The notes under the pieces were generated by a model that searched no databases, was not told the DNA's origin, and worked only from the letters and a program-made list of their open reading frames with translations. The translations under genes and the position numbers were made by a program. A DNA stretch of 64,000 bases, taken from positions 1 through 64,000 of the forward strand of contig NZ_JOCQ01000018.1 in NCBI RefSeq assembly GCF_000720725.1, given 5' to 3'. Below are positions 16,497 to 25,388 of the stretch, piece after piece. The stretch comes from Streptomyces rimosus subsp. rimosus. Lineage in GTDB: Bacteria > Actinomycetota > Actinomycetes > Streptomycetales > Streptomycetaceae. Every line of letters begins with the position of its first letter. The stretch's first letter is position 1.

Positions 16497-19400
16497 CTAT
16501 CTCGGCGTCTCAATCTTGTTAATCAACCAGGGAATGGGCTCCCACGCAGGCGACGGCGGAGTCGCCCCCCGGGCAGGATCGTCACCTCGGCTGAAGCTTT
16601 CCGTCAGCACGAGGTCCGCCAGGAGGGGCAGGTGCTCCGGCACTACATCGGCGATCTCCTCATGCATCTGCTCCCACGGGCCCCAGTTCAGCGCCTCGAT
16701 CAGTACAAGGCGCCCCTGCTGGCAGGGGCCGAGTGCCTGGGCGATCGCTGAGATCGCCTTGCCGCGGTGCTCGGGCGCGATAAGGGCGTCGGCCAAGGCG
16801 CGGGCCTCTTCACGGGCACCCATCCGGCAGAGCGCCTTGACGACGGCCGGTGTGGCCGCCTCGCGCTGGACAGGGTGGCTGATCTCCTCCAGCAGCGCGG
16901 TGGCACGGGCGACATCCCCCGTGGCGGCGGCGCCCGCCGCAAGGTGGCCCATGGCGTGCCTCTCTCCTCGCCAGTCGGTGACCTTCTCTGCTGTGGCCAG
17001 ATCACCAGCGGCCACGAGCCTTTCCACCACATCGGCGAGCATCTCGTCGACCGCGTCCTCCGGCAGGTCAGCCTCCAGATCGAGCACCGCGTCGATATCG
17101 CCCGCCGCGAGGAGCGCACCGGCGGCGGCGTACGTGTCCCAGCACCGTTGGTAGGGGCTGTCGGCGGTGCCCGCCAGGCCCAGGATCTCCTGAGCCAGCT
17201 CTGCCGCTCCGTCCGGTTTCCCGATGCGGCCGAATGCCTCGGCCACCCGTCGCAGGCCGTCGGCGCGCTCGGCGTGATCTGTCAGGGCCCGGATCTCGTG
17301 GAGTACACGGCGTAGGAGCTCGTCCCCCTCCGCGGGGCGACCTGTGTGGTGCAAGCCCTCGGCTACCTCCGCGAGGGCGAGGATGCGTGCGTAAGGGGCG
17401 GACGTGTCAGCGACCTGTTCGGCGCGGTGGATGAGGCGGGCTGCGTCACCCCGTTGCCCGGACCGGCCAGCCGCGACGGCCAGGTTGATGAGGGTGCGCA
17501 CCCCGGGCCCCCGGCCTCTCCGCACCATGTTCGTCGCCCACTTGACTACGGCGTGGGCGTGTTCTTCCTGGCCTGCTCGCAGCAGAAAGTCGGCGGTGTC
17601 AGTTGACAGCGTCACCCGCCAGTGGAGATACGGCACCTTGTCGGTGGCGTCACGGGCTTGCTGGGCCAAGTGCAGTGTCCGACCCGGGTCGCACGTGTTT
17701 GCCGTCATCTTGCCGACGGCGTTGAGGACGCGCGCCCGGTAGATGGGTTCAGTGATCCGCTCGGCCAGCTCCAAGGCTCGGTCAAGGTCACCGGATTCCG
17801 CGGCCGCGATGCCGATCTCGACTAGCCCGTCCTCCGGATCGTTCAGGAAGCGGCTGACCAAGTCGATCGCCTGCTGGTGGTGTCCGGTCACCTCAAGGCT
17901 CGCAGCGACGTCGGGGTAGACCCATTCCACGCTGGCGGGGTCGTCGATGGCCGCCGCCAACCGGGCCGACGTCACGGCGAACTCGGCAGCCTGTGCGGCG
18001 AGACCGGGCACCGTGGACATCTCCCGGGCGAACAGGGCGAGGCGCTGCGCACGCCGGACCGTGTCACCAGAGTCGGACGAACGGGACACGGCACGCTCCG
18101 CCAACGCCAGGGCCCGGCGATGCTCGCCGAGCCGGGAGAGCGCGGCGGCCAGTGAGGCGGCCAGAGCGCTCCGGGAGACGGTGTTGGGCACCGCCATGAC
18201 CGCGTCGACGGCTTCCAGCGCCCAGGACAACGCATCGGTGCCCCGGCCCCCGGCCTCCTCATGAGCCGTTCCGGCGTTCCCCGTCGCTCCGGCCAGGGCC
18301 CCGACCGCGGCGACGAAAGCCTCCGCCCTGCCCTCCCGGTCGCTGATGCGGCAGGCCGACCGCAGGGCCTCGGCGGGCCGGCCGGAGCCCGCCAGGCTCT
18401 TGGCGATCGCCGCCAGGAAGCGGTCCCGGTCTTCGGTGCTGTCGGCTCTGTCGAGCAGAGCGGCCGCCTTATCCGGGCGCGCGGCGGCCAGGGCACCGGC
18501 GATGGCGCTCAGGGCGGCCACCCGGTCCCACGCGCCGCGCTGCGACTCGGCCAGCTGAACGGCGCGCGCCGGGTGCCCACACCGGGCCCACAGGGCGATC
18601 AGGCCAGGGGAAAGAGGCGCTGTCCGCTCGTGCAGCCCGTCCCGCGCGGCGGCGAGCCGCAGAGCCACAGACACGTCCTGATCGCCGCGGCGCCCGCCGT
18701 CCGCGAGCACCAGGACGAACGCGTCCGACACCGCACTGAGCGCCTCCAAGTCCGCCCCAGACACCTGCCACAACCGCTCCTGACGCCGGGTATCGCAGAC
18801 CAGTGCCACCAGCCTGGAGGTGTCCCCCTGTGCACGCAGCAACTGGGAGTAGCCACGCAGCAGGTACTCGGGCGTACTCTGCGGCCACCCGACGTGCCGG
18901 TAGAAGTCCGCCCACCGGTGCAGACGGCTGCGGTGGGCCGCCAGCTCTTGGGCCGTGACCAGTTCGGCTGCGGCGCGCCGCAGCTCTTCGTGCGCGAAGA
19001 GAAACACGGGCGGACCGGCGGACGTCCAGTGCCCGGAGCGCCAGCGGAAGCTGCGGCCGTTCACCGCAGACAGCTCGCGCTCGACCAGTCGCGCCGGGCT
19101 CCCGGTCAACTCCGCGAAGTCGGGCGCGCTCAACCCGCCACCGGCCGCGACGGTCAGAGCGACCAAGTCCCAGCCCAGTCCGCCGCCGTCCCGCAGTCGC
19201 AGCAGATCCCGCTCCGCGTCCTCGCGCGCCGCGCGGGCGTGCGGGGACGGCTCCAGCCGGTGGTCGATCGCCGTGTTCCGCAGGGGATGGTCCACGTGCA
19301 CGTCCCCCGGTACTGGCGGATGCGGACGGCCGGCGACAACGATGCGCATGCCGTGCGGGGGAACGCGGGGCAACAGCGCCGCGATGCTGTGGCTGTTGGC

Positions 19401-19982
19401 ACCGGCGGTCACACCGCTGTCCTCGTCCAGTCCATCCACCACGAGCACGAGCCGCCGGCCTCGCGTCGCGCACCACTGTGCGCCGCGGTGCAGCGCGAGC
19501 TGCATCTGTTCGTCGCGCGTGGCGGGGGTACTCAGCGGCTCTTCCTCACCCAGCAGGGCGTACACCTGTCGCTGGACGACCTCGCAGAACGCCGCGGCGT
19601 CGTTCTGCGCGGCCATGCGGAAGGTGATGAAGAACGACACGACATCGACGCCAGGTGGCGGATGCAGGACGAAGTGCGCCAGCAGGGCGGACTTCCCCGC
19701 CCACGCCGGGGCCACCCAGCGCCAGTAGCCGGCGCCGGGACGGCCCGCAGGGACATCATGCGTGCAGAAGGTCGCCAGCTGGGCGAGTTCGCCCTCACGC
19801 CCCTGGAAGTCGGCAGCGGCAAGGGCCTGTTCCACCCGCAGGAGATAGCCGGAGGCGGCGGGGCGCCCCGCGCACACCTGCACGGAGCTGTCCACCATCA
19901 CGCCGCTGTTGGCGAAGGCCCCGGCTCCCTCGGCGGAGGATCCCCCCGACTTGCGCACTACGGCGCGGCTGCGGAAAAACAT
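16497..19982 (-). CDS. Large STAND NTPase with long helical-repeat C-terminus
   Basis: 1161 aa. A short N-terminal tail (SGGSSAEGAGAFANSGVM, about 12-29) precedes an ATPase domain: FQGREGELAQLATF, a P-loop-like APAWAGKSAL (91-100, lacking the usual first Gly), Walker B RRLVLVVDGLDED (177-187) and RIVVAGRPHP. A winged-helix-like region (FAELTGSPARLVERELSAVN) follows. Residues ~370-1161 are Ala/Leu-rich TPR-like helical hairpins (for example DLDRALELAERITEPIYRARV). It starts 11 bp after the stop of a membrane protein whose tail carries similar short repeats. Likely a receptor of the NLR type; the atypical P-loop leaves ATPase activity open. Confidence 0.85.
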   Translation of the reverse strand: MFFRSRAVVRKSGGSSAEGAGAFANSGVMVDSSVQVCAGRPAASGYLLRVEQALAAADFQGREGELAQLATFCTHDVPAGRPGAGYWRWVAPAWAGKSALLAHFVLHPPPGVDVVSFFITFRMAAQNDAAAFCEVVQRQVYALLGEEEPLSTPATRDEQMQLALHRGAQWCATRGRRLVLVVDGLDEDSGVTAGANSHSIAALLPRVPPHGMRIVVAGRPHPPVPGDVHVDHPLRNTAIDHRLEPSPHARAAREDAERDLLRLRDGGGLGWDLVALTVAAGGGLSAPDFAELTGSPARLVERELSAVNGRSFRWRSGHWTSAGPPVFLFAHEELRRAAAELVTAQELAAHRSRLHRWADFYRHVGWPQSTPEYLLRGYSQLLRAQGDTSRLVALVCDTRRQERLWQVSGADLEALSAVSDAFVLVLADGGRRGDQDVSVALRLAAARDGLHERTAPLSPGLIALWARCGHPARAVQLAESQRGAWDRVAALSAIAGALAAARPDKAAALLDRADSTEDRDRFLAAIAKSLAGSGRPAEALRSACRISDREGRAEAFVAAVGALAGATGNAGTAHEEAGGRGTDALSWALEAVDAVMAVPNTVSRSALAASLAAALSRLGEHRRALALAERAVSRSSDSGDTVRRAQRLALFAREMSTVPGLAAQAAEFAVTSARLAAAIDDPASVEWVYPDVAASLEVTGHHQQAIDLVSRFLNDPEDGLVEIGIAAAESGDLDRALELAERITEPIYRARVLNAVGKMTANTCDPGRTLHLAQQARDATDKVPYLHWRVTLSTDTADFLLRAGQEEHAHAVVKWATNMVRRGRGPGVRTLINLAVAAGRSGQRGDAARLIHRAEQVADTSAPYARILALAEVAEGLHHTGRPAEGDELLRRVLHEIRALTDHAERADGLRRVAEAFGRIGKPDGAAELAQEILGLAGTADSPYQRCWDTYAAAGALLAAGDIDAVLDLEADLPEDAVDEMLADVVERLVAAGDLATAEKVTDWRGERHAMGHLAAGAAATGDVARATALLEEISHPVQREAATPAVVKALCRMGAREEARALADALIAPEHRGKAISAIAQALGPCQQGRLVLIEALNWGPWEQMHEEIADVVPEHLPLLADLVLTESFSRGDDPARGATPPSPAWEPIPWLINKIETPR

Positions 19983-19993
19983 CGGATGCGCCG

Positions 19994-20347
19994 CTACTCC
20001 TGCCGCCGGTAACCGGTGTTCGCGCTGCCGTCGTCCGCCCGCGCGTCGCCGGTCTCCTCGACGGAGACCGATCCGGCGGACGAGGAGGCGACGGCACCCG
20101 TGTTGGCGTCCCCGCCGCCGGTGGCCGTGGCACGCCCGGTTCTGGACACCTGTACGGACGTGCTCCCGGACGAGGCCAGCAGCGCGCAGACACCGACCCC
20201 CAGGGCGGCCATGCCGACCACCGCGGAGACCACCCCGGCCACCTGGTTCGCCCGGTCCCAGCTCAGCAGCGACAGCACACCGGCGAAGACCGCGAGAATC
20301 AGCACCGTCGTGACCAGAACGGCGCGCCGGTCACCCCGCACAGGCAC
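19994..20347 (-). CDS. Two-helix membrane protein with repeat tail, partner of the large STAND NTPase
   Basis: 117 aa from a GTG start. Two transmembrane helices (AVLVTTVLILAVFAGVLSLL, 9-28; VAGVVSAVVGMAALGVGVCALL, 37-58) are followed by a cytoplasmic tail with two copies of a short motif: TGRATATGGGDANTG (70-84) and TGDARADDGSANTG (99-112). A related stretch, SGGSSAEGAGAFANSG, opens the STAND protein translated 11 bp downstream. The frame is open upstream to 20458, but that extension lacks coding character. Candidate membrane effector activated by homotypic contact with the NTPase; inferred from architecture only. Confidence 0.75.
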   Translation of the reverse strand: MPVRGDRRAVLVTTVLILAVFAGVLSLLSWDRANQVAGVVSAVVGMAALGVGVCALLASSGSTSVQVSRTGRATATGGGDANTGAVASSSAGSVSVEETGDARADDGSANTGYRRQE

Positions 20348-20598
20348 CCCACCCTCTCGCGCCCCGCCGCATATTAAGCCCCACCTTACGGCCAGATCCA
20401 CGTCGCCGTGCGGGAAAGCCTTGGAGGAAAGCATCCACTGCGCCCGGCACGGCTTCAAACCGGACCTTCCCAGCTACCTCTATCTGCTGGTTCTCATCGG
20501 GTCCGCGCGACTCGCGGCGCGCTCCACCGAGGCGGAGCGTCTGGCGCGGCGGCACGCGAGGTTCGAAGGATGCGGTTCGTTTCAAGGGAAGATCGTGA

Positions 20599-21785
20599 TC
20601 AGGCACTGAGGTCGTAGTCCTGCTGGTTGGGAGTGGGATAGAGGCGCTGGTGCTCACGCACCGCGTGGAAGCGCATGTAGGCGTCGAGGTCGCTGTTGGC
20701 GGCCAGGGTGCGGAGTTGGAGGACGGCTTCGGCTCCTTCCAGGCCCCAGCGGGCGCCAGTGATGTCGAGGCGGTCGTTGATCAGGTGTCGGCAACTGCCC
20801 TCGGTCGCGCCGGTGGCGATGGGCCATCCTCTGGCCAGGGCGGTGTCGTAACGGAGCTGGTCGAGGTGACCGGTCAGTTAGCGGTAGCAGGTGATGACGG
20901 CCTCGCGCCGGGTCGCGGGAAGCCGTTCCTGTTCGGCCTGGGCCGTCATCTCGTCGGCCGTGCGAGTGGCATGGCCAGCGAGGATGGCGGTCAGCCGGTC
21001 GGCTGCCCAGCTTCTGTCTCGTTCGCGTCTGAGGGGCGGAACGCGCGGGCGGCAGCCCAGACATACGCTGCGACGTGGACGAAGTCGAGCAGGATGTGCA
21101 CGGCGACACCTCGCCGGGCGGCCTCGGCGCGGATCACGTCGAGCTGGTGGCGTGCACCGTCGGCCAGTACGACCCACGGCCGCAGATGGGCAGGGTCGCG
21201 GGTCTCGGCCTGGGCGAAGGCATCCGCGATCACCGCCTCCGGCGGATGGATGAGCGAGGCGGTGCACCACTTGTTCTCGGCCCGTCGTCCCGGGCGAGGA
21301 GCGCGCTCGCCGCTGCGGCCACCGGGCGGGTGGATCACATCGTGCGGCCGCCGTGGGGCGGGACGGACGTCGAAGACGCAGGCCACCGTGGCCATTCGCT
21401 TGCGGTTCGGCTTCTCGCCCGGTGCGAGCCGACCCCGATGCCCCTGGGCTGCGGCCTTCAGCGCAGCCCGGCGAGTGGCCTCGCGCAGGGCTTCGGACCG
21501 CACGATCACCCCCTTGCCGTCGGCCTGGATCACCAGCGGCATGTCCCGGGTGCAGGGGACGGGGACGTGCACCTGACAGAAGGCGCCTACGCCGACGGCC
21601 GCCTCCCGGACGAGCTCTTCGAGTCGGCGTTTGCCGATCACCTTCCCGCAGTGGCGCTCGACCGCCGCCGCGGCTTGGCCGAAGGAGCCGCGGACCGTCT
21701 CGGTGACCGCCAGGCGCCGCAGGCCCATGGAATGTCGGCCCGACGGCAGCGACAGCGTCCGGTCGGCAGGATGGACGTTGGACAC
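20599..21785 (-). pseudogene. ISKra4-family transposase, inactivated by nonsense and frameshift mutations
   Basis: A nearly complete transposase: NVHPADRTLSLPSGRHSMGL, VIQADGKGVIVRSEAL, LAPGEKPNRKRMATVACVFD, AFAQAETRDPAHLRPW, VLADGARHQLDVI, DFVHVAAYVWAAARAF, then after a frameshift near 21010 ADRLTAILAGHATRTADEMT, and after an in-frame TAA (20878-20880, where the homologous copy at 9.6 kb has TAC) LTGHLDQLRYDTALARGW to the natural stop. The N-terminus probably continues in another frame to about 21960 (GLVRVRRLAHRGLG). No clear terminal repeats were found. Confidence 0.85.
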
Positions 21786-21796
21786 CCCAGGCCCCG

Positions 21797-22246
21797 ATGG
21801 GCCAACCGGCGGACCCGCACCAGGCCGAACAGGCGCGCCCCCTCACCGCGTTCGCCGGCGACGGCGAGTCCATCGCTGCCCTCCTCACCACACGCCAAGG
21901 CAACGACTTCTTTCAAAGTTTCGCGCACGCTGCATCCGGCAGCGTCCATGACGCGCGTTACACGTTGCTGGGCGAAAGGTTCGAGGGCACGGATCATGTT
22001 TTTCGGCTCAACGGCGAACGGGTTCAGGCATTCTCCGGCGTCGCGAAAGACATACTCGATGCCCTCGTCACCAGGAAGGATGAGAAGCGACACGCCGACA
22101 TCGCCGCCTACCGGCAACGGGCCCACGCGTGGAGGACCAAACCGAACGGGACGTACTGGGACCACGAGTGGGACGGCGTGATCCTGATCAGCCGGGACGG
22201 CACCGTGCTGGCCATGCGCCAGATTTCGCCGTTCCGGAACGAGTGA
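21797..22246 (+). CDS. Hypothetical 149-aa protein, uncertain
   Basis: Protein-like sequence in its second half (GERVQAFSGVAKDILDALVT, KPNGTYWDHEWDGVILISRD, GTVLAMRQISPFRNE) with acceptable codon bias. The first ~50 codons lie opposite what looks like the frameshifted N-terminus of the ISKra4 transposase, so the two readings compete; the real start may be further in. Could be a fragment of a gene cut by the insertion. No family recognised. Confidence 0.4.
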   Translation: MGQPADPHQAEQARPLTAFAGDGESIAALLTTRQGNDFFQSFAHAASGSVHDARYTLLGERFEGTDHVFRLNGERVQAFSGVAKDILDALVTRKDEKRHADIAAYRQRAHAWRTKPNGTYWDHEWDGVILISRDGTVLAMRQISPFRNE

Positions 22247-22291
22247 AGAGCCACCACAGACCGCGGCAGATGCCGACGAACCTCATACGAG

Positions 22292-22322
22292 ACCAAGATC
22301 CGGACCATGCACGGACCAGCGC
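22292..22322. repeat. Dispersed 32-bp repeat, copy 2
   Basis: ACCAAGATCCGGACCAT followed by a GGACCAGCGC end; same orientation and about 27 of 32 identities with 5864-5895. It lies between the end of the hypothetical gene and the type IV secretion module. Confidence 0.55.
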
Positions 22323-22599
22323 TCCTCCAACGATGGTCGCAGCCAGCATCACAGCAGGTCAGCACCACCACGAGCCCCGTACCACCAGCAGACGAAGAAC
22401 CTGCTGGTGAGCTGCGGTTGCTATCTGTGCGCCGTGGGCCGGTGCTGCGCACCGCATGTCCGTTTGACCTGCGGAGTTAAACCCCGGTTAGGCATCGGCT
22501 CCGGGCTGTCTCCGTGTCCGTTAGGTGTCTGCTGGTGGTTTCTTGGCGTTGGGGGCGTGTGCTGTGGCCGTTCTGCTGCCTGTGCCGAGGAGGCTTCCC

Positions 22600-23499
22600 A
22601 TGGCCGCAGCCCGCCATACACGCGGTCAGAGATACCGGCGTCTGCCCCTGGATCTGGTGCGCGAGGAGTTCTCCCGTCTGGTGGACGGACCCGGCCCGCT
22701 GACGGTGGACGGGACCGCCTTCGTCGGTCTGCCCGACCGGATGCTGAAGCTGGACGATTTGCGGGGCCTGTTGCTGCGGCCGTACTGCCCGCGGGAGGTG
22801 CGTGATGCGGTGTGGGCGCATCTAGTGGCTCGCGCCCGGGCCGAGGGCGCGGGCTGGACGGTGGCGTGTGCGGGGATGGCATTGCCGGCGCTGGCCCGGG
22901 TGGCCAGCTGGGTGGTGGCGCGCTATCCCGGTGAGGTGCAGGATGCGGAAGCGGAGGTGCTGGCCGGGTTCTTCGCCGCCCTGGCCACCGTCGACCTCGG
23001 CCGGCCGCACATCCTGCTGCGGCTGACGTGGGCGGCGCGCCGGGCCGGGTTCACCGCGCTGACGGAGGCGCTGGATGCGCCGGTGCCGGTGGCGCCCCGC
23101 TTCGGTCCGGCACCACCGCGGCCGGGGTGGGGGCATCCGGATCTGGTGCTGGCCCGGGCGGTGGGCGCCGCCATACTCACCCCCGCCGAGGCCGAGCTGA
23201 TCGGGGCGACCCGGCTGGATCGGACGCCCGTCCTCCTCTGGGCGCGGGAGCACGGAGCCCCGGCGCAGAGCGTGTATGCACGGCGGCGCCGGGCCGAACA
23301 CCGGCTGGTCGCCTACCTGCGGAACGGGCCCCCGCCGCCTGCCACGGGGCCTGGTACGAGGCGAGTGCCGGGGCACGCCGCCTGCCCAGGTGTCCCAAGT
23401 GCCGCGCGTCGCCCCACGCGTTACGGCAACGGCGGGATTTTCAAAGAATCTTTGGTGGCGGTGCATAAATCGGCGGTGTTTTCCGGCCTTAGGAGATGA
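22600..23499 (+). CDS. Hypothetical protein heading the type IV secretion module; probable frameshift near the 3' end
   Basis: About 290-299 aa, starting MAAARHTRGQRYRRLPLDL after a strong GAGGAGG. The body (VRDAVWAHLVARARAEGAGW, LPALARVASWVVARYPGEV, LTPAEAELIGATRLDRTPV) is soluble and helical and belongs with conjugation operons rather than any enzyme I know. After about 23330 codon bias moves to another frame, which reads GAWYEASAGARRLPRCPKCR and stops at 23468; the switch lies at a GGGCCCCC run. So the true C-terminus is probably the CPKC-containing one. Confidence 0.6.
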   Translation: MAAARHTRGQRYRRLPLDLVREEFSRLVDGPGPLTVDGTAFVGLPDRMLKLDDLRGLLLRPYCPREVRDAVWAHLVARARAEGAGWTVACAGMALPALARVASWVVARYPGEVQDAEAEVLAGFFAALATVDLGRPHILLRLTWAARRAGFTALTEALDAPVPVAPRFGPAPPRPGWGHPDLVLARAVGAAILTPAEAELIGATRLDRTPVLLWAREHGAPAQSVYARRRRAEHRLVAYLRNGPPPPATGPGTRRVPGHAACPGVPSAARRPTRYGNGGIFKESLVAVHKSAVFSGLRR

Positions 23500-23541
23500 G
23501 GGGTTTCTCAGGCCCGCCCGCCGCTGCTCCTGGAGGAGGCC

Positions 23542-23952
23542 ATGCCGCCCGGTTCTCGTCCGTACCTATCGCCTCGGCGGCGCAACGGGACCGACTGCCC
23601 GCGCTGCGGCCGCTCGGTGCCGCGACGACCGTGGTGGGCAGTGGTGGGCGCGGTGGCGGCGGTGGCGGTCCTGGTGGCGGCGGTGCCGGCCGCGGAGCCG
23701 GGGCGGTGGGTGCTGGCGCTGGCGACGGTGGGCCAGGTGCTGACCAACCTCCGCACCTGGCTGATGGGCATCCTGGCCGCTCTGGCCACGGTGTTCCTGA
23801 CGGTGGGCGGGGTGCGTTACCTGCTGGCCGGTGGGGATCCCGGGGAGGTGGCGAAGGCCAAGTCGGCCTATAGGCACGCCGGTCTGGGCTATGCGCTGGC
23901 GGCGCTGGCGCCGATCGTGGTGCAGGTTCTCAAGGGCATCGTGGGGGCGTGA
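23542..23952 (+). CDS. VirB2/TrbC-like pilin-type protein of an actinobacterial T4SS
   Basis: 136 aa. An N-terminal CPRC pair (about 19-22: DCPRCGRSV) precedes three hydrophobic segments (WWAVVGAVAAVAVLVAAVPA, LMGILAALATVFLTVGGVRY, YALAALAPIVVQVLKGIVGA). The GVRYLLAGGDPGEVAKAKSA loop between the last two is the signature of T4SS pilin-like proteins in Gram-positive elements. GGAGGAGG lies 7-8 bases upstream. It overlaps the start of the next gene (TGATG). Role: small membrane subunit of the conjugation channel. Confidence 0.75.
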   Translation: MPPGSRPYLSPRRRNGTDCPRCGRSVPRRPWWAVVGAVAAVAVLVAAVPAAEPGRWVLALATVGQVLTNLRTWLMGILAALATVFLTVGGVRYLLAGGDPGEVAKAKSAYRHAGLGYALAALAPIVVQVLKGIVGA

Positions 23953-25388
23953 TGGGCTGGCTCACCAACCTGCTCACCCAGGTACTGGAGCGGTTCTTCC
24001 GTACCGTGGTCGACCAGGCCCTCAACCCGCTGCTCAAGCTGCTGGGGTCCACGCTGCTGGCCACGCCCACGCTGAGCAGCGTGCCGCGGATCACCGGGCT
24101 GTGGTCGACGTCCTGGACGCTGGCGCTGGCCTGTTACACGGTGCTGGTCACCGTCGCCGGGGTGGTGGTGATGGTCCACGAGTCGGTGCAGACCCGCACG
24201 AGCCTCAAGGAGACCGTGCCCCGGCTGGCGGTGGGGGTCGTGGCCTCGGCCTCGTCCCTGTTCCTGGCCGATCAGGCCATCGCGGTAGTCAACGCCCTGT
24301 CCCGGGCGCTGCTGGGGCCCGGTCTGGATGCCGACGATGCCGCCCGGGCCCTGACCCGTATGGTGCAGGGCACCGGCAAGGGCTTCTTCGTGCTGTTCGT
24401 CGGCGTGTTCGTGGTCGGCATGCTGGTGGTGCTGCTGGTCTCCTACGCGGTGCGCATCAGCCTGACGCTGATTCTGGTTGCGGGGGCGCCGCTGGCGTTG
24501 ATGTGCCATGTGCTGCCGCAGACCGACGGGATCGCCCGCTGGTGGTGGCGGGTCTTCGCCGGCCTGCTGGGCGTCCAGCTCGCCCAGGCGCTGACTCTGA
24601 TCACCGCGCTGCGCCTGTTCCTGGCCCCCGACGGCTTCACCCTCTTCGGTCCCACCGCTACGGGGCTGGCCCACGTGCTGGTCGCCCTGGCGCTGATGTA
24701 CATCCTGATCAAGCTGCCGTTCTGGATCCTGCGCTCGGCCGTGCCCGGCTACCGCGGAACCCTGGCCGTCGGCCTGGTCCGCTCCCTGCTGTACGCCAAA
24801 ACCTTCCACGCCCTGAACGCCCTCTCCCCGCCCGCCCCCGCCACCCGCTCGCGGGGCCGGGGCGGACCGTCGGGTCCCGGACCGGTTGGCGGCCGGCCCG
24901 GCCCCCGCGGGAGCGGCCCCGGACCCGTCCCACCTGTCCCCCGGGGCGGGCCCGGCTCCGGCCCCCAACCCAGCGCACCCCGCCCGCTGGCCCACCGCGC
25001 TACGCCACCGCCCCTGCCACAGTTCCGCACGCCCGATGCCGAGGAGCCCGCACCGCCCTGGCCCGCCCGGCACACCCCGCCCGGCCCGCCGGTCTTCCGC
25101 CCACCGGTATCCACGGAACCCACACCCCCTGCGGCCCGGCGCGCCCGGCACGGGCCGCCCGACCGGGCCGTGTTCGTACAACCGGCCCCCGAACCGCCTC
25201 CTCCGGTACGGGTTACCGGACCGGCCCCCGTGGCCGTCTTCCGTCTGCCCGTCCCCGACGAGCACCGCGCGCCGCGCGTCCGCAGCACGTCCCCGCCGCC
25301 CCCGGCCTTCCGCCCGCCGCACCGTTCCAGCCCGCCCCCAGCGCCGCCCCCGCCCCGCGGCGGGGCACAACGAGGTGACCGCCGATGA
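23949..25388 (+). CDS. VirB6/TrbL-like polytopic T4SS channel protein with Pro-rich tail
   Basis: 479 aa. The N-terminal ~290 residues have about six membrane helices (LALACYTVLVTVAGVVVMV, LAVGVVASASSLFLADQAIA, GFFVLFVGVFVVGMLVVLLV, LTLILVAGAPLALMCHVLP, GLLGVQLAQALTLITALRLF, LAHVLVALALMYILIKLPF) as in TrbL/VirB6. A ~190-residue Pro/Arg-rich cytoplasmic tail follows. Start is the GTG at 23949 or the adjacent ATG at 23952; both overlap the pilin stop. It overlaps the PrgI-like gene by 4 bp, so the module is one transcript. Role: inner-membrane conduit for DNA transfer. Confidence 0.8.
   Translation: MMGWLTNLLTQVLERFFRTVVDQALNPLLKLLGSTLLATPTLSSVPRITGLWSTSWTLALACYTVLVTVAGVVVMVHESVQTRTSLKETVPRLAVGVVASASSLFLADQAIAVVNALSRALLGPGLDADDAARALTRMVQGTGKGFFVLFVGVFVVGMLVVLLVSYAVRISLTLILVAGAPLALMCHVLPQTDGIARWWWRVFAGLLGVQLAQALTLITALRLFLAPDGFTLFGPTATGLAHVLVALALMYILIKLPFWILRSAVPGYRGTLAVGLVRSLLYAKTFHALNALSPPAPATRSRGRGGPSGPGPVGGRPGPRGSGPGPVPPVPRGGPGSGPQPSAPRPLAHRATPPPLPQFRTPDAEEPAPPWPARHTPPGPPVFRPPVSTEPTPPAARRARHGPPDRAVFVQPAPEPPPPVRVTGPAPVAVFRLPVPDEHRAPRVRSTSPPPPAFRPPHRSSPPPAPPPPRGGAQRGDRR

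Noticed and set aside
18261..20012. A 583-codon plus-strand frame opposite the large STAND gene
   Set aside because: Antisense shadow without motifs, while the minus strand has Walker A and B motifs and helical repeats.
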